A stretch of DNA of 40,952 nucleotides from Alphaproteobacteria bacterium (GCA_018399685.1 JAGYOK010000017.1:1-40952); one strand, 5' to 3'. Positions 16,059-25,119 are shown, counted from the stretch's first letter. Numbers and translations: made by a program. Notes: generated by a model from the sequence alone, not told the origin.

Positions 16059-16403
16059 CTATTTGTTTCGGCTGGCTTTTTCGTCATGGCCGGAGGTGCC
16101 GAAACGTTCTTCTAATATTTTGAATACGTCGCTTGGTGGGACGTCGTGGTGAGAGAGCATGACCATTACATGAAACAGCAAATCTGCGGCTTCGGCGCGG
16201 ATGTTTTTTTGTAAGGTCGGATCATCGGGGTTGGCGTCTAAGGCTAAAGCTTCGTCTATGACTTCTTGTGCCTCTTCCAGAATTTTTTCGGCAATTTTTG
16301 GGCTGCCCTTTGCGTAAAGGCTTGCGACGTAGGAGTTCTTTGCAGTATAAGACTTGCGTTCTTGTAAGATGGTGTATAGCTGATTAAGAATATGGTTTGT
16401 CAT
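16059..16403 (-). CDS. hisE: Phosphoribosyl-ATP pyrophosphohydrolase
   Basis: HisE catalyses the second step of histidine synthesis, hydrolysing phosphoribosyl-ATP to phosphoribosyl-AMP. The MazG-like helical fold shows in KILEEAQEVIDEAL and AEAADLLFHVMVML, whose Glu/Asp residues bind magnesium. ATG 16403 gives 114 residues, close to family length; an upstream GTG (16469) adds residues without homology and is rejected. It is the last gene of the hisB-H-A-F-E order but is separated from hisF by two plus-strand genes, so it needs its own promoter. Confidence 0.93.
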   Translation of the reverse strand: MTNHILNQLYTILQERKSYTAKNSYVASLYAKGSPKIAEKILEEAQEVIDEALALDANPDDPTLQKNIRAEAADLLFHVMVMLSHHDVPPSDVFKILEERFGTSGHDEKASRNK

Positions 16404-16497
16404 AATAGATGTATTTTTTATTATAAGTTTGTTATAAATATGTGGCATTAATATTTCCAAGGTAAGCACAAGAGTAGCGGTTTGGTAAAGGATAAAA

Positions 16498-17595
16498 ATG
16501 AGCTTTATTACAATAGATAAAAAAGCAGTGACACAGGAAGATGGTGCGGCTCTTTTAGAGCAGACGTACGCATTGTCCGATCCGTTTGGCGTGCCTGTGG
16601 GGCAGGTGCGACCCGATGATTTTGAGCCTTTCGATACAAATTTGTCTGCTTATGCCCAGTATAAGCTTAGGATAAGAAATGTTATAAAGGTTGAGCCGAT
16701 AGCCAAAAAATATATTTATAATGTATCTGAAGAGAGCAGACCATATATTGATATGTCAACCGAGAAGACGATTGCCCAGTTGGTGGTGGCGCTTCATGAT
16801 CCGATGATTGGATATAAAGCGAACGCAAGACCGTACTATGAAAAAGGTTTTGGTGGGCATGCACATAATTATGATCCAAAGACATATAAGCCCCCCAGAT
16901 CAGCGATTATTTTTACGCCATCCCTTCATGCTTCGGGTACAGGAATGGTCAGCTTTTTTCTTAATACCGTTTTGGAAAAACCGTTGCCCGGATCAAATGA
17001 GCAATGGCAATTCAAGACTGCGTGGCATGAAATAGCGCATGCTGCCGGAGCTGGAGAGCCTCAGGCCGAGGTGATATCTGCTGTCGTCGATAGGAAAGCA
17101 TTTGAAAACTCGGATGAGATACGGGTTTGGGCGGATTATCGCGCTTTGGGGTCTGTTTTTTGTGAAGATGCGCGGGTGTTACAAAAATATGGTTGGCCGA
17201 TGGTTGAGGCCAATGATTATATTGCAGGCTTGTCTGATGCTGCGGTAGATTGTCTGGATGAAGTGCAAATCAGGGATATCCGGTTCCAGAAATTCGATCA
17301 TTTAGCTGAAAGCGTTCATAATGTTGGGGTAAAGCTGAAACGTGCTGCTGGTGTTGAGGCGTTCGGGTCAAGGGATTTTGGCGCTTTGCAGCAATCTGCT
17401 CTTGAGGTGCGCAGGGGCAAGGGTCTAGGCGAGGTGGAACGTCGGATTCTTACGAGATTTGCGCTGGCGTGTCAGCGGATTTCTACGGGCGTGGATGCAT
17501 ATGGTGATGGCGCGAGTTTGATAGATGAAGAGTTGCTGGATAGTGAGTGTGCAAGACCAATGACTTTTACATCTGGTGAGTTTGTTCCAGAGTGA
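16498..17595 (+). CDS. Putative zinc metallopeptidase-like protein (HEIAH)
   Basis: This is a 365-residue protein of no family I can name. Its one clear signature is HEIAH at 177-181, the HExxH zinc-peptidase motif, in a helix-like setting, with Glu187 and Glu191 following (GAGEPQAE) as possible third ligands. No signal peptide or membrane segment is seen, so it would act in the cytoplasm unless exported otherwise. The N-terminal 60 residues look like a separate small domain; the C-terminal 130 are helical. AAGGA five bases before ATG 16498 fixes the start. It is divergent from hisE. The peptidase assignment rests on a five-residue motif. Confidence 0.55.
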   Translation: MSFITIDKKAVTQEDGAALLEQTYALSDPFGVPVGQVRPDDFEPFDTNLSAYAQYKLRIRNVIKVEPIAKKYIYNVSEESRPYIDMSTEKTIAQLVVALHDPMIGYKANARPYYEKGFGGHAHNYDPKTYKPPRSAIIFTPSLHASGTGMVSFFLNTVLEKPLPGSNEQWQFKTAWHEIAHAAGAGEPQAEVISAVVDRKAFENSDEIRVWADYRALGSVFCEDARVLQKYGWPMVEANDYIAGLSDAAVDCLDEVQIRDIRFQKFDHLAESVHNVGVKLKRAAGVEAFGSRDFGALQQSALEVRRGKGLGEVERRILTRFALACQRISTGVDAYGDGASLIDEELLDSECARPMTFTSGEFVPE

Positions 17596-17612
17596 ATAGA
17601 TCCTGACCCTAG
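17595..17612 (+). repeat. Dispersed 15-18-bp motif, copy 1
   Basis: AATAGATCCTGACCCTAG begins at the stop codon of the metallopeptidase-like gene. Copies 2 (26095) and 3 (37838) share TAGRTYCTGACYCTA. Confidence 0.6.
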
Positions 17613-17668
17613 TTGTATTTTTTGTTTTTGCGCGTTATAAGTTTTCCTCTAACATAAGGGGATAGGCT

Positions 17669-18190
17669 ATGTCTGTGCAGATACGTCCAGAAGAAAAATC
17701 AGAATTTCCGGTTATATATGATCTGATTAAAACCGCGTTTGAAACGGCGCCGGTATCGGATGGTACCGAGCAGGATTTTGCTGATAAATTGCGGGCTGGA
17801 GCGGGTTATGTTCCAGAACTTGCGCTGGTGGCAGAAGATGAAAGCGGAGCGATTATCGGGCATATTATGCTGACCAAGATGCCAGTTAAGACGGCGGAAG
17901 GGGCTTATGAGGCTTTGTTGCTTGCGCCAATTAGTGTTGTTTTGGGGCATCGTGGTAAAGGAATCGGTACGCAGATGATCGAGACGGTTTTTGCGAAGGC
18001 AAGCGAGATGGACTTTGGTGCGGTCATTCTGGCGGGAGATCCGGGCTATTATGAGCGCTTTGGCTTTAAGACTTCTACGGAATTCGGGATTAAGAACACC
18101 AACGGCTTCCCCGATGAGAATATGATGATGTGTGAACTTGTCTCCGGCGCTCTGGATGGTGTGAGCGGGACGATTCATTTTGAGCTGTAA
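17669..18190 (+). CDS. GNAT-family N-acetyltransferase
   Basis: The 173-residue protein follows the acetyl-CoA-dependent GNAT fold. Motif A is VLGHRGKGIGTQMI, with the RGKGIG pyrophosphate loop, and the YERFGF segment is typical of YhbS-like members. AAGGGGA seven bases before ATG 17669 is a strong ribosome binding site. It is flanked by his genes on the other strand and its stop abuts the hisF stop (convergent, no gap). The acceptor is unknown. Confidence 0.9.
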   Translation: MSVQIRPEEKSEFPVIYDLIKTAFETAPVSDGTEQDFADKLRAGAGYVPELALVAEDESGAIIGHIMLTKMPVKTAEGAYEALLLAPISVVLGHRGKGIGTQMIETVFAKASEMDFGAVILAGDPGYYERFGFKTSTEFGIKNTNGFPDENMMMCELVSGALDGVSGTIHFEL

Positions 18191-18955
18191 TTATAGCCGC
18201 ACTGCAATGCCCGCGGCTTGCATGGTTTCTTTGGCTTGTTTGATAGAATATTCCCCAAAGTGGAAGATTGAGGCGGCGAGGACGGCGCTGGCGTGGCCTT
18301 CGGTTATGCCTTCGACCAAGTGATCTAGATTCCCTACTCCGCCCGAGGCGATTACCGGAATTGATACGGCGTTGGATATAGCGCGGGTTAACGGTAGGTT
18401 AAAGCCTGCTTTGGTGCCATCGCGATCCATGGAAGTGATGAGTAACTCCCCTGCTCCGTATTCCGTCATTTTTACAGCCCATTCTACGGCATCTAGTCCG
18501 GTTCCTTTGCGTCCGCCATGGGTGAAGATTTCCCATCCCGCCGAGCCGTCTTCTTTGGCTTTTGCGTCAATGGCCACGACAATGGCTTGAGAGCCGCATT
18601 TGCCAGAGGCTTCTTTGATGAAATCGGGGTTATATACGGCGGCTGAGTTGATCGAGACTTTGTCTGCGCCTGCGTTGAGGAGATTACGGATATGAGATAT
18701 TTCGCTTATCCCACCGCCGACGGTTAGCGGGATGAAAACTTCATTAGCCACTGCTTCAACTACGGCTAAGATGGTATCGCGTTTTTGGTGAGTGGCGGTG
18801 ATGTCTAGGAAGCACAGTTCGTCCGCGCCCTGATCGTTATAGATTTTGGCTTGTTCCACGGGATCGCCCGCATCGATGATATCGACGAAGTTAACGCCCT
18901 TGACCACGCGGCCATTATCGATGTCTAGGCAGGGGATTATACGGGTTTTTAGCAT
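18191..18955 (-). CDS. hisF: Imidazole glycerol phosphate synthase subunit HisF
   Basis: HisF is the cyclase half of IGP synthase. With HisH it converts PRFAR to imidazole-glycerol phosphate and AICAR. The (beta/alpha)8 barrel of 254 residues starts [20 protein letters not shown], with catalytic Asp11; the second catalytic Asp is in VVAIDAK, and phosphate-binding turns are seen in TVGGGI and ASGGVGN. AGGA precedes ATG 18955. It lies 20 bases downstream of nhaA, so it probably shares the hisA-nhaA transcript. Confidence 0.97.
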   Translation of the reverse strand: MLKTRIIPCLDIDNGRVVKGVNFVDIIDAGDPVEQAKIYNDQGADELCFLDITATHQKRDTILAVVEAVANEVFIPLTVGGGISEISHIRNLLNAGADKVSINSAAVYNPDFIKEASGKCGSQAIVVAIDAKAKEDGSAGWEIFTHGGRKGTGLDAVEWAVKMTEYGAGELLITSMDRDGTKAGFNLPLTRAISNAVSIPVIASGGVGNLDHLVEGITEGHASAVLAASIFHFGEYSIKQAKETMQAAGIAVRL

Positions 18956-18975
18956 TATCCTGTCGGCTTCCTTAG

Positions 18976-20193
18976 TTATTTTTTATTGCGTATGCTATAG
19001 CGCAGAACGGCATAGCCCCACAATCCTGAAAGCAGGGAGCCGACGATTGTGCCTACCCTTGCATCGAAAAAGTGTTGAGCGCCGACGTTCTCAAAAGCCA
19101 GAGAGCTTATAAATAGGCTCATCGTGAAGCCGATGCCGCAGAGCACAGAAATGCCATATATATGAATCCATGAGGCTCCTTGAGGCATTTTGGCCAGCCC
19201 GCTTTTAATCCCCAGCCAGCACAGCGCAAATACGCCAATTTGTTTGCCTATAAACAGGCCAAGTGTAACGCCAAGCGTTATGGGGTGGAGCAGGGTTTCT
19301 AGACCGGCTCCGGCCAGATTGACGCCCGCGTTGCAAAAGGCAAAGATCGGGAGAATAAAGAACGATACCGTATCATGAAGATCATGTTCGAGTGTTTTGA
19401 GCGGGGAGTGATCTTCGTCCGGGTGCCCGGGGTCTGTCATCGGAATGAACATGGCCAGAACAATACCACTGAGTGTGGCGTGTACCCCGGATTTTAGCAA
19501 AGCCGCCCACATAATTATGCCGATCAAAATGTAAAAGCTTCTATGCGTGGCGTTTCTGGAGTTGAAAATAAACAAAATTGTGCAGCAAATGGCGGCTATT
19601 CCAAGCGCGAGCATGGAAAGCTGGCTGGTGTAGAATATGGCAATGATAATAATAGCGCCCAGATCATCGAATATTGCTATGGATGTCAGCAATATTTTTA
19701 GCGATAGAGGCAGGTGCTTTCTCAGCAACGCTAAGACACCCAGCGAAAAGGCAATGTCAGTGGCGGCAGGTACGGCCCAGCCAGAAAGCGCGTCGGGGTT
19801 ATCATAGTTAAGCGCTGCATAAATAAGGGCGGGAAGCAGTATTCCGCCCAGCGCGCCAAGTGCGGGAAGTACGATCAGGCGCTTGTCTGATAGCGTGCCT
19901 TCAAGGAACTCGCGTTTAAGCTCTAGTCCGATGAGGAAAAAGAACACTGCCATTAATCCGTCATTAACCCAGAGCAACAAAGGTTTGCCAATGGAAAAGT
20001 TGCCAATTTGTATTAAGAGCGGAAGATCTATGAGTTTGTTGTAAAAGACTTCCAGTGGTGAGTTGGCAATGATTAGCGCCAGCGCTGCTGCCAGACCCAG
20101 AAGAATACCGCCTGCTGGCTCCTTATGTAAAAACCGGTACAATTTATCCAGCAGGGTTGATTCCTCAATGGCGCTGGATAAGTTATCTTTCAT
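18976..20193 (-). CDS. nhaA: Na+/H+ antiporter NhaA
   Basis: This inner-membrane antiporter exports sodium in exchange for protons. The 405-residue protein has multiple hydrophobic helices, the paired ion-binding aspartates in FDDLGAI, and the ATDIAFSLG helix with its conserved Asp. ATG 20193 is chosen because AGAGGAACAACA precedes it; a start at 20259 would add 22 residues. Its position between hisA and hisF is unusual and probably makes its transcription follow that of the histidine genes. Confidence 0.95.
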   Translation of the reverse strand: MKDNLSSAIEESTLLDKLYRFLHKEPAGGILLGLAAALALIIANSPLEVFYNKLIDLPLLIQIGNFSIGKPLLLWVNDGLMAVFFFLIGLELKREFLEGTLSDKRLIVLPALGALGGILLPALIYAALNYDNPDALSGWAVPAATDIAFSLGVLALLRKHLPLSLKILLTSIAIFDDLGAIIIIAIFYTSQLSMLALGIAAICCTILFIFNSRNATHRSFYILIGIIMWAALLKSGVHATLSGIVLAMFIPMTDPGHPDEDHSPLKTLEHDLHDTVSFFILPIFAFCNAGVNLAGAGLETLLHPITLGVTLGLFIGKQIGVFALCWLGIKSGLAKMPQGASWIHIYGISVLCGIGFTMSLFISSLAFENVGAQHFFDARVGTIVGSLLSGLWGYAVLRYSIRNKK

Positions 20194-20302
20194 TGTTGTT
20201 CCTCTATCTTTAAGGTCGATATTTTCACATATGGCGGATTGTAATGTGAAAAAGCTCAAAAAGGAAGGGTAAGTGAGGTAGGGGCTGTTATTGCCCCTGA
20301 TT

Positions 20303-21031
20303 TTAACTATCTGTGATAGTGCTTAGCGCATCATACGCGCTTAAGCGACCGTCATATAAGGCTTTGCCGATAACGACGCCTTGCACGCCGTATTGCTCTG
20401 CCTCACGAACAAGGCGTAAGTCTTCTAAAGAGCCAACGCCGCCAGAGGCAATCACGGGAATAGCGGTGTTTTGAGCCAGCGCGATGGTGGAAACCATGTT
20501 AAGTCCTTCCCCTGTGCCGTCACGTTCGATGTCTGTATGAATTATGGCTGCCACGCCCACATCTTCGAACATGCGCGCAAGCTCGAAAGATTGCATGTCT
20601 GATTCCTCGACCCAGCCCTGAACCGCGACTTTTCCTTTGCGCGAGTCAATTCCGACGGCAATCTGGTTGGGGAATTTGTTGCAGGCTTCCTTGACAAGAT
20701 CGGGGTTTTGCACCGCCGTTGTTCCAAGGATTACGCGGCTTATGCCCTCTGAGAGCCAGTCTTCTATTTGACCCATATCGCGGATGCCGCCGCCTAATTG
20801 TACGGGAAGGTCAGAGGCCTCTAAGATCGCGCGCACAGCTTCACGATTGACGGGCTTGCCTTCTATCGCGCCATTAAGATCAACCACGTGAAGCCATGAA
20901 AAGCCAGCTCTCGCCCAATCCATCGCCTGCGCCCCCGGATCATCGTTATATACGATGTCTTTGCTCAAATCGCCCTTATACAGGCGAACGCATTTTCCGT
21001 CTTTCAGGTCTATGGCGGGGTATATAATCAT
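20303..21031 (-). CDS. hisA: Phosphoribosylformimino-5-aminoimidazole carboxamide ribotide isomerase
   Basis: HisA isomerises ProFAR to PRFAR, the substrate of HisFH. It is a 242-residue barrel starting MIIYPAIDLKDGKCVRL with catalytic Asp8; the second Asp is in AVGIDSRKG; the phosphate grips LGGGIRD and ASGGVGS are present. An AAAGAGA sequence precedes ATG 21031. It is preceded by the GNAT gene at a gap of 29 bases, so hisH, the GNAT gene and hisA form one unit. Confidence 0.97.
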   Translation of the reverse strand: MIIYPAIDLKDGKCVRLYKGDLSKDIVYNDDPGAQAMDWARAGFSWLHVVDLNGAIEGKPVNREAVRAILEASDLPVQLGGGIRDMGQIEDWLSEGISRVILGTTAVQNPDLVKEACNKFPNQIAVGIDSRKGKVAVQGWVEESDMQSFELARMFEDVGVAAIIHTDIERDGTGEGLNMVSTIALAQNTAIPVIASGGVGSLEDLRLVREAEQYGVQGVVIGKALYDGRLSAYDALSTITDS

Positions 21032-21060
21032 ATTATTGTCTCTTTATTTAGCGATCGTTT

Positions 21061-21678
21061 TTATTTTACAGCTTCTGCCTCTGGCTCCGGCTCAAGCATT
21101 CTATTTTCTTTGAGCGCTTTGGCAAGCTTGGGGTCTATGATTTTGGTATAATAATAACCTTTTAGAACTTTGCCATTAACAATCGTATGGGCGGGATGCT
21201 CGCCATAACGCTGGAAACCCAGTTTTTCGTATAATTGTATGGTTTCTTTCAATGACTCACGAATATCTAGATTTATGACTTTGAACTCTTGTTCAATAGC
21301 GAATTCCTCTGCTTTGTAAAAAAGCTGGAGCATCAAATCACGTCCGAGTGCCCATGGCGCAACAAAGTGCGTAATGATATTGATGTGGAATGTCTGGGCA
21401 TTATTGCGCTGGCGGGGTTTGAGAGTTTGGCAGGCGCCGCAAATAACTCCATCCAGACGGGCAACAAAAAGATCTCGTGAGGGCATGGGAACCACGCCAC
21501 GCCAATAGCTCTTGAGATCTTCACGTGAAGGCAGATCCAGCCAGCCAAGCCCCCTGCCATTTGATATTGCGGCATCGCTGGCATCGCATAAATCATTTAG
21601 ATCGCCGGGTTGAAACTCTAATACATGTTCGACTTCTGTTGTCGTTGTATAGCCTTTGAGTGTTGTTTGTTCACCCAT
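21061..21678 (-). CDS. GNAT-like acetyltransferase within the his cluster
   Basis: This is a 205-residue protein whose core (FVARLDGVICGA, then INIITHFVAPWALGRDLMLQLFYKAEEFA, then INLDIRESLKETIQLYEKLGF) follows the GNAT fold, although motif A is divergent. The charged C-terminal tail is probably flexible. A strong ribosome binding site (AAGGGAG) precedes ATG 21678. As I recall, a GNAT gene near hisH and hisA occurs in other alphaproteobacteria, which would argue for a conserved though unknown role. The substrate is not predictable. Confidence 0.8.
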   Translation of the reverse strand: MGEQTTLKGYTTTTEVEHVLEFQPGDLNDLCDASDAAISNGRGLGWLDLPSREDLKSYWRGVVPMPSRDLFVARLDGVICGACQTLKPRQRNNAQTFHINIITHFVAPWALGRDLMLQLFYKAEEFAIEQEFKVINLDIRESLKETIQLYEKLGFQRYGEHPAHTIVNGKVLKGYYYTKIIDPKLAKALKENRMLEPEPEAEAVK

Positions 21679-21795
21679 TTTTTTACTCCCTTTGTACTCT
21701 ACCTTTTAAGCTCCCCGTTCTTTTTGGCCGGCTTATGTCACTTATTAATTCGATAATTTTAAAAGATCGGTGACACTTTTTAAGTCTTGTTTTAA

Positions 21796-22467
21796 TTATG
21801 GTTTCCAGTCCAAAAAGCTTGATAGTAATCTTAAGCCTGAATCATGGCTTTTCTCAGGATGAAATTGCGTCCCGATCATGTTATCGCGCCCGATTACTGC
21901 AACGATTTCCCCTCCATAATCTGTGGTAGCCAGACAGTGATGATTATACGTACATTGGAACATAAAAGAATGAACAAAATAGTAATTTTCGGAAAAACTT
22001 GTGCTGCGTAGCACAAAGTGACAATTATCCTGTTCGCTCGTATCGCATTGAAAAATCAAGTCATTCCATCCCATATGCGGGATTTTTAAAGAAGGGTCAG
22101 ATGGCCTGATCGGCACGACCTCTCCTTCAATCCAGTTTAGTCCGGCGTGAACCCCGTGCTCCAGCCCTCTAGTAGCCATAAGCTGCATACCCACACAAAT
22201 GCCGAGGAATGGCGCTCCATCTTTTAAAACGCGTTCTTCCAAAGCCTCAATCATGCCGGATGTATTTTGCAAATTATTCATACAATCTGCGAAAGCTCCC
22301 TGCCCCGGCAATACAAGCCGCGTGGCTTTTTTGATATCTTCGGGTTTGTCAGAGATGAGTACGTTAATATCGCGGGCTTCGTCACGGATGATTTTTTCAA
22401 AGGATTTGGCCGCGGAGCGTAAGTTGCCGGAGCCATAATCAATAATCAGTACAGTTTCTTTGGTCAT
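21796..22467 (-). CDS. hisH: Imidazole glycerol phosphate synthase glutamine amidotransferase HisH
   Basis: HisH hydrolyses glutamine and channels ammonia to HisF. The class I amidotransferase signature is intact: LIIDYGSGNLRS at the N-terminus, nucleophile Cys91 in LGICVGMQ, and His203/Glu205 in QFHPEKS near the C-terminus. ATG 22467 (223 residues) is preferred over ATG 22491; neither has a strong ribosome binding site. The stretch of about 25 residues after the nucleophile region (QCDTSEQDNCHFVLRSTS) looks a little longer than usual. Confidence 0.95.
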   Translation of the reverse strand: MTKETVLIIDYGSGNLRSAAKSFEKIIRDEARDINVLISDKPEDIKKATRLVLPGQGAFADCMNNLQNTSGMIEALEERVLKDGAPFLGICVGMQLMATRGLEHGVHAGLNWIEGEVVPIRPSDPSLKIPHMGWNDLIFQCDTSEQDNCHFVLRSTSFSENYYFVHSFMFQCTYNHHCLATTDYGGEIVAVIGRDNMIGTQFHPEKSHDSGLRLLSSFLDWKP

Positions 22468-22513
22468 GTGGCTTTTTTGTATCCATGTCATTGCTAATCC
22501 AGATCTCTTTATA

Positions 22514-22553
22514 CTGGATTGCCTCGTCTGCGTAAACGCCTCCTCGCAATAAC
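22514..22553 (-). repeat. ATTGCGAGG-type intergenic palindromic repeat
   Basis: On the minus strand this reads GTTATTGCGAGGAGGCG, a short centre, then CAGACGAGGCAATCCAG, an imperfect palindrome of a type I have met in intergenic DNA of several alpha- and gammaproteobacteria. A CCTCCT/AGGAGG hairpin (22539-22559) overlaps it. It lies between the divergent hisH and the 143-aa gene. Confidence 0.5.
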
Positions 22554-22654
22554 AGGAGGAGAGTGAAGAAGAAGCAGGTTAGGCCGGAAATTAGACATAG
22601 CTTATACGGTGTGTTAGGTTCGCTTTTTTCAAAGGTTAGTTAAGGAAATAAATA

Positions 22655-23086
22655 ATGAAAAAACCAATAATACTATGCGGCGTTGGGGATGTGATATTAC
22701 CCGATATCGGGAAAGAAGAACTGGAAGGGGCGAATGGAGATTTAATTCAAACTTTGAATCAGGCTTACGATCAGGGCTATGAAGTCCGCCTATGTGTTGA
22801 AGCAAATGATATGGATGGTTTTAGATTGGTTGCCCGGCCTTATGATACTAGAAAGCTCGAAGAAGCGGGGCTTGAGCCGGAGATTGTAGAAAATATTATG
22901 GATAAGAAAGATCTTAAAAAATATGGTCTTCCAGAGGGGACGGCTGCTGTAATCGATATACCTGCGTTTGTTGGTGATGTCTCTATGAAAAATCTTGATG
23001 GTATTTTCTTTGCGCCACACGAAGCTGGAAATATAGCAAATCATCTGGGTTTGCAAAATCAACAACCCGACTTTACTCCTTTATAA
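22655..23086 (+). CDS. Hypothetical protein, 143 aa
   Basis: I do not recognise this protein. It opens ILCGVGDVILPDIG and has LIQTLNQAYDQGYEVRLCVEA, a spacing that faintly recalls a degenerate HAD phosphatase, but the DxDxT nucleophile is missing, so no activity is claimed. It is acidic and soluble. AAGGA lies about eight bases before ATG 22655. It is followed at 49 bases by hisD on the same strand and may share its promoter. Confidence 0.6.
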   Translation: MKKPIILCGVGDVILPDIGKEELEGANGDLIQTLNQAYDQGYEVRLCVEANDMDGFRLVARPYDTRKLEEAGLEPEIVENIMDKKDLKKYGLPEGTAAVIDIPAFVGDVSMKNLDGIFFAPHEAGNIANHLGLQNQQPDFTPL

Positions 23087-23135
23087 AGAATGTTAAAATA
23101 CGCCCTCTTTTTCTACAGATAGGCTACAATAAACA

Positions 23136-24452
23136 ATGTCAATTATACTTTATCGCTGGAGCGAGACGAACGAAGAAACAAAGCGAAGGATTATGCGCCG
23201 CGGGCAGACCAATATTGACGCTGCCTGCAAAGTCGTAAAGCCGATCATCGAAGAAGTGCGCCAGCGCGGAGATGATGCTTTGCGGGATTTCGCGCTTAAA
23301 TTTGAAAAAGCACCGATTGACAACATAAAAGCTACGCCCGATGAGTTCGCAAGAGCGGAAGCGGCGCTTGAGCCGGAGCTTAAAGAAGCGATTAAGGCTT
23401 GTGTTGCCAATGTTAAAAAGTTTCACGAAGCACAAATGGCGCATGTTCCGCCGCGCTGGATGGTGGAGATACAAGCCGGAGTTATGGCCGGAGAGCAGGT
23501 GAGCGCGATTGAGTCCGTGGGCTTATATGTTCCACGCGGCAAGGGCGCATTCCCATCGGCTTTGTATATGTTGGCTGTGCCCGCTGTTATTTCCGGAGTT
23601 AAGACGATCGCAGTTGTGACGCCCCCCACTCCTTCGGGAAGTGTGGATGATGCAACACTTTATACAGCAAGCCTTTGCGGGGTGGAAAATGTCTATAAAT
23701 GCGGAGGCGCGCAAGCAATAGCGGCGCTGGCATATGGGACACAAAGCGTGCCGCAGGTTAAAAAAGTTCTGGGGCCGGGGAGTCCTTATGTGGCGGCGGC
23801 TAAACGTTTGCTTTCAGATATTATGGATCCGGGTATGCCCGCCGGGCCATCGGAATCTATTGTACTGGCGGATGAAACCGCTGATCCCGATAATACTATA
23901 CTAGACGTATTGAATGAGGGGGAGCATGGCAAAGACTCAGGGGCTTTGCTGGTTACTCATGATGAAAGGCTGGCGCTGTACGTGCAAGAACATATGCCTG
24001 CGGTAATCGAGAGCCTGCCGGAGCCGCATCGCGGGATTTGTGCGCATGTGATGAGTGGCGAGGGGGATGATAGCTATGGCGGGATCGTACTTACGGGATC
24101 GCTTGAAGAGTCTATCACTTTTGCCAATGATTATGCGCCGGAGCATTTACACCTAAAGATTAAAGACGGGGAGAGCCGTCTTGATGAGATCAAACATGCT
24201 GGAGAGATTTTGATCGGGGAATATACGCCCTCCTCGCTTGGGAATTACGGGATTGGTGTTAACCATGTGCTTCCTACTGGTGGCTGGGCGCATACTTATT
24301 CGTGCACATCGGTGTGGGATTTCCTTAAGCGCACCTCGATTTCACGTTGTGATAAGGCGGGCTTTGATGCGCTTAAAGGGCCGGTTAGCACTATAACCGA
24401 TTATGAGGGTTTTCCAGCCCACGGCGAAGTGCTGCGGCGGCGGAAGGTTTAG
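23136..24452 (+). CDS. hisD: Histidinol dehydrogenase
   Basis: HisD performs the last two oxidations to histidine with NAD and zinc. The 438-residue protein shows GLYVPRGKGAFPS, the VLGPGSPYV loop, the PSESIVLAD segment, catalytic ENDYAPEHLHL-type residues (NDYAPEHL), and the C-terminal GVNHVLPTGG. Length is normal. It starts at ATG 23136 with little ribosome binding site. It is on the strand opposite to the other his genes here and converges on the small TPR-like genes. Its last 26 codons are repeated at 25039-25116. Confidence 0.97.
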   Translation: MSIILYRWSETNEETKRRIMRRGQTNIDAACKVVKPIIEEVRQRGDDALRDFALKFEKAPIDNIKATPDEFARAEAALEPELKEAIKACVANVKKFHEAQMAHVPPRWMVEIQAGVMAGEQVSAIESVGLYVPRGKGAFPSALYMLAVPAVISGVKTIAVVTPPTPSGSVDDATLYTASLCGVENVYKCGGAQAIAALAYGTQSVPQVKKVLGPGSPYVAAAKRLLSDIMDPGMPAGPSESIVLADETADPDNTILDVLNEGEHGKDSGALLVTHDERLALYVQEHMPAVIESLPEPHRGICAHVMSGEGDDSYGGIVLTGSLEESITFANDYAPEHLHLKIKDGESRLDEIKHAGEILIGEYTPSSLGNYGIGVNHVLPTGGWAHTYSCTSVWDFLKRTSISRCDKAGFDALKGPVSTITDYEGFPAHGEVLRRRKV

Positions 24453-24472
24453 TGGTGTGATATTTTATAATT

Positions 24473-24862
24473 TCAAAGATCGAATGAAGGGGGTTTTGTC
24501 GCGGGCTTAAGACAAAATGAAAAGGCATAATCTAATTTACTGTTAATAATTCCAGATTCAAAATATTTCTTTTCTTCTTCTTTAACAAGAGAATGGAATC
24601 CATCGAAGAGGGCGCAAGCTAATACGGAGAAATATGTTTCGAAATGATCGGAGTTTACTGGGTTGCTGTAAAAAAGTTCCCTGCTTTGGTGTATTGCCTC
24701 CTTATAGCAGCCTTTATCGATTAAAGTTATATAGTCACATTTACTGTGTGCCGATTCTTGCTCTAATAGCTCAATGGGTGGATATATGGCCTGTTTAGGT
24801 TCTTTATTTGCTTGTATTTCAATGTGGTTTAGCATCGCTTGCCCAAGATTTGGTACGCCCAT
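24473..24862 (-). CDS. Small TPR-like protein, 129 aa (paralogue 1)
   Basis: This is an unrecognised helical protein. The core YKEAIHQSRELFYSNPVNSDHFETY looks like one TPR-type helix pair, and this part plus the following SLVKEEEKKYFE resembles the same region of the 157-aa protein at 25552. AAGGGGG about eight bases before ATG 24862 is a strong ribosome binding site. It sits between the end of hisD and the degenerate hisB tail, inside the first unit of a tandem duplication. A short repeat-protein role (protein binding) is likely; the partner is unknown. Confidence 0.65.
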   Translation of the reverse strand: MGVPNLGQAMLNHIEIQANKEPKQAIYPPIELLEQESAHSKCDYITLIDKGCYKEAIHQSRELFYSNPVNSDHFETYFSVLACALFDGFHSLVKEEEKKYFESGIINSKLDYAFSFCLKPATKPPSFDL

Positions 24863-24950
24863 TGTAATCCCCCTTCAATTTCACTTTGCTTATATAGTGA
24901 CAGAAAAAAAGGAAAAAAGAAATTATATTTCTGAATAATAAGGGAAAGAG

Positions 24951-25040
24951 TTACAAAACGCCTTTGGTGCTGGGAAGTTGGCCAGCGACGCGTGGGTTGA
25001 TCTCGCAAGCCATGCGCAAAGTTTTAGCGCAGACATTGAA
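24951..25040 (-). pseudogene. hisB 3'-end fragment (duplication scar)
   Basis: Read on the minus strand, the 29 codons end in QLPSTKGVL and a stop, exactly as in hisB, and align without gaps to its C-terminus (CAKTLRMACE against [10 protein letters not shown]). The copy is diverged but its frame is open. No start or upstream hisB sequence is present. Confidence 0.85.
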
Positions 25041-25116
25041 AGGCTCGGTGAGCACTATAATCGATTATGAGGGTTTCCCAACCCATGGAGAAGTTCTGCG
25101 GCGGCGGAAGGTTTAG
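25039..25116 (+). pseudogene. hisD 3'-end fragment (duplication scar)
   Basis: This holds the last 25 codons and stop of hisD (DYEGFPTHGEVLRRRKV against DYEGFPAHGEVLRRRKV). It is fused directly to the hisB fragment. Bases after the stop (TTATTTCAAAAATCGAATG) also match those after true hisD, so the repeat continues into the neighbouring minus-strand gene. Confidence 0.9.
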
Positions 25117-25119
25117 AAG

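Noticed and set aside
20283-20297. GGGGC/GCCCC hairpin between nhaA and hisA as a terminator
   Set aside because: No T-run follows on the minus strand, where hisA would need it, and there is no plus-strand gene upstream.
21519-21530. CTTCACGTGAAG palindrome inside the GNAT gene as a fourth parS site
   Set aside because: Two mismatches in the core and none of the flanking TGT/ACA; far from the other three sites.
22655-23086. HAD-type phosphatase for the 143-aa protein
   Set aside because: The spacing is suggestive, but the DxDxT nucleophile motif and the other catalytic residues are absent.
23527-23542. TGTTCCACGCGGCAAG inside hisD, resembling half of a parS site
   Set aside because: It encodes the conserved HisD motif YVPRGKG, which explains the bases; the right half of the palindrome is missing.
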